A DNA stretch of 12,245 bases, taken from assembly GCA_043770215.1 (NCBI GenBank), contig JAYVIQ010000042.1, positions 1 to 12,245 of the forward strand, written 5' to 3'. The position numbers and the translations under genes were made by a program. The notes below the pieces were generated by a model that saw only the letters and a list, made by a program, of their open reading frames with translations, searched no databases and was not told the origin of the DNA. This DNA comes from JAYVIQ01 sp043770215. GTDB taxonomy: Bacteria > Bacteroidota > Bacteroidia > Cytophagales > JAAEPT01. This document shows positions 7,006 to 12,245 of this stretch, in pieces (within the stretch, counting starts at the first letter, position 1; every line of letters starts with the position of its first letter).

Positions 7006-7470
7006 ATGAAATTTCTCGTTCTACTTTTTGTTTTTTTTATTAGCATCAACTCAAAAGCCCAGTTACAGAAAACAACTTTTGAACAACTAGATAGCTTAGA
7101 AAAGATTCAAAACAAATACATCATTGTTTTTGTACATACAGATTGGTGTAAATATTGCCACAAGATGAACAATGTAACTTTTAGAGACCTTGGTTTATTA
7201 AATAAAATAAACCAAGACTTTTATTTTATTAGTTTTAATGCAGAAGAAAAAAGTGAAATTAAGTTTAAAGGAAGTAACTTTTACTTTAAACCCAATGGAG
7301 AGAATCTTGGTATACATAGTCTTGCACTAAAGCTAGCAACAATAAACGGAAGAGTATCCTACCCTAGCTTAGTAATTTTAGACAAAAATCAAGAAGTAAT
7401 AGATGTATACAACCAATACATAAATGCAAAAGATTTGAATACAGCACTATCAAAACTAGATGAGCATTAG
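7006..7470 (+). CDS. Secreted thioredoxin-fold protein
   Basis: A 154-residue protein with a signal peptide (about 1-18, likely cut after SKA) and a thioredoxin fold. The redox motif is WCKYC (Cys48, Cys51), within TDWCKYCHKM, and the cis-proline is Pro120 in SYPSLV. This resembles the thioredoxin_7 group of periplasmic disulfide reductases more than classical cytosolic TrxA. A peptidase-type II signal (lipobox) is not seen, so it is probably soluble in the periplasm. It starts 4 bases after the receptor gene with no room for its own promoter, so it is almost certainly co-transcribed with it. The receptor plug has a Cys-x2-Cys pair that this protein could keep reduced or help load; that is inference. 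Its stop codon overlaps the stop of the convergent pterin synthase gene by 4 bases. Confidence 0.82.
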   Translation: MKFLVLLFVFFISINSKAQLQKTTFEQLDSLEKIQNKYIIVFVHTDWCKYCHKMNNVTFRDLGLLNKINQDFYFISFNAEEKSEIKFKGSNFYFKPNGENLGIHSLALKLATINGRVSYPSLVILDKNQEVIDVYNQYINAKDLNTALSKLDEH

Positions 7471-7874
7471 GCAGGATATTCTACGTAATTCCGTTCTGTT
7501 TCATAAAGAATCACCTTTAATTCTTTGCTAGAATCTAGTCTTTCTCTAAGTAAATCATAAATAACCTTAGCAATGTTTTCTGCTGTTGGGTTTAAATCCT
7601 TGAAGTAGGGCACATCTAAATTCAAATTTTTATGGTCAAAAGGAATTAGAATCAACTCTTTTATCCAATCACTTAGAACTTTTGTGTCTATTACATATCC
7701 TGTTTCTGGATCTACTTCACCCGTTACTTTTACGGTAAGTTCGTAATTATGACCATGATAATTAGGGCTAAAACATTTCCCAAAAACCTCAAGGTTTTTA
7801 GTTTCATCCCAATTATGATTTAATAACCTGTGTGCAGCATTAAAGTGCTCTTTTCTGTAAATACTTGCTTTCAT
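7467..7874 (-). CDS. 6-pyruvoyl-tetrahydropterin synthase / QueD family enzyme
   Basis: A 135-residue T-fold enzyme that should act on 7,8-dihydroneopterin triphosphate. Zinc ligands His15 (NAAHRL), His40 and His42 (YHGHNY) are present, as are the catalytic Cys34, the DHKNL motif with Asp80 and His81, and the pterin-anchoring Glu125 in YETERN. The Cys-to-HGH spacing is C-x5-HGH, and the surrounding FGKC, GEVDPETG and DVPYF segments resemble animal 6-pyruvoyl-tetrahydropterin synthase, whereas typical QueD has C-x3-HGH. Automated annotation would probably call it 6-carboxytetrahydropterin synthase (queuosine/preQ0 pathway). Either role is possible, and no queuosine or biopterin neighbour in the window decides it. 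The ATG at 7872-7874 is the natural start. It converges with the thioredoxin gene with overlapping stop codons. Confidence 0.85.
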   Translation of the reverse strand: MKASIYRKEHFNAAHRLLNHNWDETKNLEVFGKCFSPNYHGHNYELTVKVTGEVDPETGYVIDTKVLSDWIKELILIPFDHKNLNLDVPYFKDLNPTAENIAKVIYDLLRERLDSSKELKVILYETERNYVEYPA

Positions 7875-8059
7875 GTTCTATTATAAACTGTATGGCAAGG
7901 TATAAAGTTTTGCTATTACAAAAAAATAATTGGTTGTTATAATATGTTTGAATTAAATTGAACTTTAAAAATTTAAAAAAATGGCCCCTCTAATTTCTTA
8001 CTCTTAGGTGAGCCATAATGTGTTTATTCTTAGATAATGGATTGTTGGTGTCTACACCT

Positions 8060-8293
8060 CTAAATAGATTGTCTCTTTTTAGAAGATGCATATTCTAGTA
8101 TGTTTTGCAATGTGTTATTAGAAGCACTATAAGAACATTTAGCCAAAAGTGTTTTTGCTTCTGAAAGAAGTACAAACTCATTAGCTATTTGTTCATTTTT
8201 AAGTATCGCTTCGTATACAGTCTTGTCTTCTTGATGATCTGTGTTTGAGTATACATATCTTAAGACATCAGTTTGGGTAAGGCTTGTTATCAT
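8060..8293 (-). CDS. Small protein overlapping the ECF sigma factor gene, possible sigma regulator
   Basis: A 77-residue hydrophilic protein with no signal peptide or membrane segment and a predicted mainly helical make-up. Its ATG lies inside the last codons of the sigma factor gene, giving a 26-base overlap in another frame, an arrangement that usually implies translational coupling. A small gene directly after a sigma factor of this type recurs in flavobacteria as far as I recall, and anti-sigma or modulatory function is an obvious guess. However, it lacks the HxxxCxxC motif of zinc-binding anti-sigma factors and has one Cys (Cys53). No recognised domain is seen; the opening LTQTDVLRYVY segment and the TLQNILEYASS segment near the end are the likeliest conserved blocks. 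A short GGTG/CACC hairpin (8047-8058) follows the stop codon. Function is unknown. Confidence 0.65.
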   Translation of the reverse strand: MITSLTQTDVLRYVYSNTDHQEDKTVYEAILKNEQIANEFVLLSEAKTLLAKCSYSASNNTLQNILEYASSKKRQSI

Positions 8294-8867
8294 AGGCTTT
8301 TTCTGTTTCTTCGTATTTTTTTCTTAAGTTTAATAAAGCATAACGCATACGCCCAAGAGCAGTGTTTATACCAACCCCTGTTTGTTCTGCAATTTCTTGA
8401 AAGCTAAGTTCTGCATAATGCCTCATAACCAAAACCTCTTTTTGATTTTCTGGTAATGTTTCTATTAGAGATCTAAGCTTAGCACTTGTATCTTCTTGGA
8501 TAAGAAAATCTTCAAAAGAATTTTCTTTAAACTCCATATTTCTGAAAATAGGATTGCCATCCTCTGTAACAATTTCTTTTGATCGTTTGCTTTTTCTAAA
8601 AAAATCTATAGCAAGGTTGTGTGCAATTCTACCAATCCAAGGTCCAAACTTGCCCTCTTCATTGTATTTTTCGGAAATTATTTTGTCTATGGCTTTAATA
8701 AAAACATCTTGTGTAAGATCTTCGGCCAAATAGCGGTCTTTTACAATCAAATATATAATTGTATATACTTTAGATTGATATTTAGATACCAATTCAGCAA
8801 ATGCTGAGTTGTCACCTCTACGATAAGCAGATACCAATTCCGTATCTGATAGCTTTGTTTTTTTCAT
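8268..8867 (-). CDS. ECF-type RNA polymerase sigma factor
   Basis: A 199-residue sigma-70 family protein with only regions 2 and 4. Region 2 spans about 24-94 and includes AEDLTQDVFIKA (48-59), where core RNA polymerase is bound, and PWIGRIAHNLAIDFFRK (76-92), which recognises and melts the -10-equivalent element. Region 4 spans about 131-184: LPENQKEVLVMRH, then a helix-turn-helix in FQEIAEQTGVGINTALGRMR. I chose the ATG at 8865-8867 because it gives the standard MKKTKLSDTELV opening; an upstream in-frame GTG at 8877-8879 would add four residues with no family support. The next gene overlaps its end by 26 bases and is probably its functional partner. No transmembrane anti-sigma factor is adjacent, so signal input is unclear. 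Target promoters cannot be told from this window. Confidence 0.9.
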   Translation of the reverse strand: MKKTKLSDTELVSAYRRGDNSAFAELVSKYQSKVYTIIYLIVKDRYLAEDLTQDVFIKAIDKIISEKYNEEGKFGPWIGRIAHNLAIDFFRKSKRSKEIVTEDGNPIFRNMEFKENSFEDFLIQEDTSAKLRSLIETLPENQKEVLVMRHYAELSFQEIAEQTGVGINTALGRMRYALLNLRKKYEETEKAYDNKPYPN

Positions 8868-9195
8868 TTCTAAAATCACATTTACAAAACGTAGAGATTT
8901 ATATCATATTGTATATTTAGGTAGAAAATTATTTATTAACCTTAAAGGATTATTTAATATTAACCATTTTTTTTTATTATTCAAATTTTGTACCAAATAA
9001 AGTACTTATAATTTTGATTTAACTCTTATATAATTTAAAACATATAACAACTATATAGAGATAAAACCAAATACACGTATAAAAATACTTACTAGCTGTT
9101 TTGGATTAATGGAGATTATGAGGTTGGAGCAAAAAAAGTAAACTACTTACCTACAAAAAAACACTTCTCTTTTCTAAAATAAGTACTCCTAACAC
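8868..9195. other. AT-rich intergenic region between helicase and sigma factor genes
   Basis: About 330 bases with no supported gene on either strand. It must contain the sigma factor promoter on the - strand; TACGTTTTG read on that strand (8885-8893) is a loose -7-like match. It also contains the 3' flank of the helicase gene, where no clear terminator hairpin is seen. The remainder is low-complexity A/T sequence with a few short dyads that look like chance. Confidence 0.4.
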
Positions 9196-12100
9196 TCATA
9201 AAGAAAAGTCAGTCTTTTGTTTTATCCAATAATTTCTACTATACTTTTTTTCGAAATGCCAGTTTTTGGTTTCTAAACTTAGGGGCAGGTATGCATGTGC
9301 CTCTTTTACTCCATCAGTAGAATAATACAAGTCATCATCTGTAAGGGCTAATTTGGCTTTATTTTTATTAAAGACCAATACATCTGCAAAATGATAGGAG
9401 GTAGAAAATGAATAGTGCTGCTGCTTTGTAGATAGCTCTTTAGAGATTTTATTTTTCAACAACCAAGTAACCTCTTTAAAATCTGTAACGGGGTAAGTAG
9501 GCACAAACCCACTTTTGCTAACCTCATAGGCATATTCTAAAAAAGCCTTTAATAGTTTTGGGCCATCATTTTTTGCATCATCTACATGCATGTGATGCGG
9601 CATGATGCTAGAAACTATAATGTTTTTTTCTTTGGCTCTGGTTATGGCTACATTCAAACGATTTGCCCCTCCTTTTTGGTTTAAAGAACCAAAATTCATT
9701 TGCAATTTACCGCCTTTAGTTGGAGCGTAGGCGAGCGAGAAAATAATAATATCACGCTCATCTCCTTGTACATTTTCTATGTTTTTGACAAAAAAACTAG
9801 TAGGCAATGCCATACCTTTATTTTTAAGTGCTGCTAGTAGCTCTAGATAAATAAGTTGCTGTTGCTTATAGTTAAAACAAACCACTCCTATTTGTTTATC
9901 TTTCTGATTTATGAATAATTGCAAACATAATTCAACTACTTTTTTGGCTTCAATTTCATTAGTGCTGTTGTTCCAAATCCCTTCTACCAAATGATAGTCA
10001 AATCCTTTGCTTTGAGCTATAAAATCTGAATATGATGGAAGCATTTTTAACTTATTTTTGTAAAAATGTTGGTTAGAGAACTGAATAAGGTCTATAGATT
10101 TGCTTCTGTAATGCCCTGTAAGTGAAACTTCTGGCAAAAAATGTTTTGAAAAATCCAACAAGGAATCTATTTCTAGGAGTACATTTTCATCTTCTTCGTT
10201 TTCATCCTCGAACCGAACTTGGTACAAATCATAAGGGCTAAGCTGTTGAGAATCTCCTGTAACCACAAATTGTTTAGCTCTATACAAAGCTGGGATTCCT
10301 TTTTCTGCAAAACATTGCGATGCTTCATCAAAAACAACCAAATCGAACATAAAATCCAATGGAAACACAGCCGACACTGCTTCTGGAGATGCTAGCCAGC
10401 AAGGCACAAGCTGCAACACTTCTTCAGAAAAATCATTCATGAGCCTTCTCATAGACCATAACTTACGTTTTTTGGTTACTTGATGGTTCAAATCTCTATA
10501 GGTAACTCTATTATTTAATCTATTATAGGCAATATTGGTATACGTATTTTCTCTTACTTTTTGCTGAACAATGTCTTGAGAATATTGCATCTTAAACCGT
10601 ACAGCTTCTTGCAAGTGTTTTTCTCGCTTTGCCATTTCTAAAGTAGAAGCATCTCTGAGAATTGGGTATTTATCTTCAATCCAATCTATCCAATGTATGT
10701 AAACATCATTTCTAAACTTTTCTTGTACGTCCTTTACATCTCCTAAATCTCCAACAAATAACTGGGCTAAAATCTTCCTTTGGGCTTCAGAAGTGTTTGC
10801 CAATAAGGAATCATAGGCACACAAATCATCAAAATCATCCAAAATACACGCCCTATATTTCTCTGCTATTTCTGAGTGATGCATCAATTGCTCTATTTGA
10901 TCATAAGTAAGGTATTCTTTCCATACATGGTACTTAGAACACAAAGTGTTACTAGCTTGCAAAAGACTATCTAGACGTTTTATCTGCTCCAAAGGATCTT
11001 TTTCTCTAAAAATAGCATCTAGTTCATGATACCCTAAAGCAAACCTTCGCAAAGCTTTTGCCTTTGAGAGATTTGCAAACCAAAGATCAAATTCTTTTTC
11101 TAACAATAACTTTGGGACAAAAGCCACAAAATTTTTAGACGCTAAAAGTGATTTATGCTTAGACAATAAGACCCCATTTCTAAGTAAAGTAATTAATAGA
11201 TCAATGTCTTTTGTCTGCCAAGTAAGGATATGTTTTTTTAAATAATGTGCTAATAATTTAGATTTTTGGTTGAATAATCTGAAAAAATACTTTTTCGCAA
11301 AATTATGCTCAATAGATTGATACTCTTCCAAACATTCTATGATATTACCCTGATCTTTTGTCTCTAAATCCGCATCAAATCCTTGACCAAACAACATTTT
11401 CATTTCTATCTCAATGGCATCCAAAAGCTCAAAATCTGGTGTATGAGTATACAATGCATGAAACAATTGGCTCAATTCTTTGCTTGATAAAGCCTCAGAG
11501 AAATTAAGAAAGTCATCTTTTGCATCTGTTAATGCAAGTGCATGTTTAAGGGTTAATGGCGCATTTAAATAGCCTTGTGTGTTTATAAATTCATCACTTG
11601 CTTCTGGAATCTCTTTAAAAAATGATAAAAAAATCACTTTATCAGAAGCCTTAAAAGCACCGAAACTCACTCTATTTTTAAAGCAATAATCTACCCCTCC
11701 AAGTTTTTTTTGATACGGATAAATATCAGAAATACGTTTTAGAAAAGCATTTAACTCATTTATTTTAAAGTATTTAAACGTATCCTTTAGATTTAGAGAA
11801 ACAGTGTTTGGCGTACTGTTTAAGTACATTTCTTTGATAGTAATACCAGATTCTTTGGTGTCGAAAAGCGCTTTTTTAAATTGTTCCAGCTCCTTTGTGA
11901 TAGCATCAATATCTCTGCTAACTTTTAAAAAATTTCTATCTAAATAGATGCTGTCTAACTGGCTATTTTGTTTTTTATAATCCTCTAATTTTTCTATCTG
12001 TGAGGCTATTTGTTCAAAAATTGCTTTTCTATCGTTTTTAAAATCGTGCAACAAAACAGAAAAATCTGAAAGTCCTACCTCTCTTAATCTATTCTCTACC

Positions 12101-12245
12101 ACCTCTAAGGCTACTTTTTTTTGGCAAACCACTAATACTTTTTTCCCTCTAGCAATGTAGTCTGCTACAAGGTTACAAATCAGCTGAGATTTGCCTGTTC
12201 CTGGCGGACCTTGCACTACTAAGCTTTTGCCAGATTTTACAAATT
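9196..12245 (-). CDS. Large SF1 (Upf1-like) helicase, 5' end outside the window
   Basis: A partial gene: the frame stays open to the right edge, where residues FVKSGKSLVV precede the P-loop, so the true start lies beyond 12245. Residues are numbered from the GTG at 12214-12216. Motifs in order are Walker A GPPGTGKS (3-10), motif Ia near KKVLVVC (25-31), Walker B/motif II VVFDEASQ (627-634), motif III GDSQQLSPYD (654-663), HYRSKS (702-707), VQGDERD (816-822) and the arginine-finger motif VI VAITRAK (856-862). About 590 residues, largely helical, separate motifs Ia and II. The last ~100 residues look like a degenerate Vsr/MTES_1575-type nuclease fold. The family is a conserved Bacteroidota AAA_11/AAA_12 helicase; missing N-terminal sequence is probably a few hundred residues. 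A nucleic-acid-dependent ATPase in DNA or RNA maintenance is expected, and defence involvement is possible but unproven. No partner gene lies to the left. Confidence 0.88.
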   Translation of the reverse strand, partial: FVKSGKSLVVQGPPGTGKSQLICNLVADYIARGKKVLVVCQKKVALEVVENRLREVGLSDFSVLLHDFKNDRKAIFEQIASQIEKLEDYKKQNSQLDSIYLDRNFLKVSRDIDAITKELEQFKKALFDTKESGITIKEMYLNSTPNTVSLNLKDTFKYFKINELNAFLKRISDIYPYQKKLGGVDYCFKNRVSFGAFKASDKVIFLSFFKEIPEASDEFINTQGYLNAPLTLKHALALTDAKDDFLNFSEALSSKELSQLFHALYTHTPDFELLDAIEIEMKMLFGQGFDADLETKDQGNIIECLEEYQSIEHNFAKKYFFRLFNQKSKLLAHYLKKHILTWQTKDIDLLITLLRNGVLLSKHKSLLASKNFVAFVPKLLLEKEFDLWFANLSKAKALRRFALGYHELDAIFREKDPLEQIKRLDSLLQASNTLCSKYHVWKEYLTYDQIEQLMHHSEIAEKYRACILDDFDDLCAYDSLLANTSEAQRKILAQLFVGDLGDVKDVQEKFRNDVYIHWIDWIEDKYPILRDASTLEMAKREKHLQEAVRFKMQYSQDIVQQKVRENTYTNIAYNRLNNRVTYRDLNHQVTKKRKLWSMRRLMNDFSEEVLQLVPCWLASPEAVSAVFPLDFMFDLVVFDEASQCFAEKGIPALYRAKQFVVTGDSQQLSPYDLYQVRFEDENEEDENVLLEIDSLLDFSKHFLPEVSLTGHYRSKSIDLIQFSNQHFYKNKLKMLPSYSDFIAQSKGFDYHLVEGIWNNSTNEIEAKKVVELCLQLFINQKDKQIGVVCFNYKQQQLIYLELLAALKNKGMALPTSFFVKNIENVQGDERDIIIFSLAYAPTKGGKLQMNFGSLNQKGGANRLNVAITRAKEKNIIVSSIMPHHMHVDDAKNDGPKLLKAFLEYAYEVSKSGFVPTYPVTDFKEVTWLLKNKISKELSTKQQHYSFSTSYHFADVLVFNKNKAKLALTDDDLYYSTDGVKEAHAYLPLSLETKNWHFEKKYSRNYWIKQKTDFSL

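Noticed and set aside
7895..7902. TACCTTGC on the - strand as a promoter -7 box for the pterin synthase
   Set aside because: Only a partial match, with the nearest TTTG 16 bases upstream instead of about 19-21; too weak to annotate.
8877..8879. GTG as the start codon of the sigma factor
   Set aside because: It adds only four residues without family support; the ATG at 8865-8867 gives the usual N-terminus.
12214..12216. GTG as the start codon of the helicase
   Set aside because: It lies just before the P-loop inside a conserved segment, and the frame remains open to the window edge, so the gene starts outside the window.

Overview
This window looks like chromosome from an AT-rich member of the Bacteroidota, most likely Flavobacteriia. 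The support is a TonB-dependent receptor with an N-terminal carboxypeptidase-regulatory-like domain, a flavobacterial-type ECF sigma factor with a small overlapping partner gene, a TAnnTTTG-type -7 promoter box, start codons without clear Shine-Dalgarno sequences, and protein family variants typical of that phylum. All genes read in the standard code. No rRNA, tRNA, CRISPR array, transposase or phage gene was found.

Layout. Bases 1-130 hold a 73-bp dispersed-looking element (12-84) and a conserved 26-bp box (100-125), followed by a long AT-rich leader. An aspartate-type aminotransferase (772-1974) and a PfkB/HldE-like sugar kinase (2107-3090) follow on the + strand. The kinase has a perfect 13-bp inverted repeat just inside its coding region. 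A second copy of the 73-bp element, inverted, lies at 3303-3375, and a second, direct copy of the 26-bp box lies at 3409-3434. The aminotransferase-kinase segment is therefore bracketed by related non-coding repeats. A DUF1003 membrane protein follows (3515-4207), then 499 bases without a gene that end in three imperfect 43-bp repeats and a good promoter.

That promoter drives a TonB-dependent outer-membrane receptor (4707-7001) and a secreted thioredoxin-like protein (7006-7470) only 4 bases downstream. Together they look like a two-gene uptake unit, possibly for a metal, because the receptor plug carries a Cys-x2-Cys motif. Converging on them from the - strand is a 6-pyruvoyl-tetrahydropterin synthase/QueD family enzyme (7467-7874) whose stop codon overlaps that of the thioredoxin gene. 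Further right on the - strand are an ECF sigma factor (8268-8867), a 77-residue protein overlapping its 3' end (8060-8293), and a very large SF1 helicase (9196 to the right edge) whose 5' end lies outside the window.

Most genes are ordinary housekeeping or envelope genes. The points most worth following are the receptor/thioredoxin pair with its repeat-containing promoter region, the paired non-coding elements around the aminotransferase-kinase segment, the hairpin inside the kinase start, and the small overlapping partner of the sigma factor. No complete new defence or mobile system can be demonstrated here.
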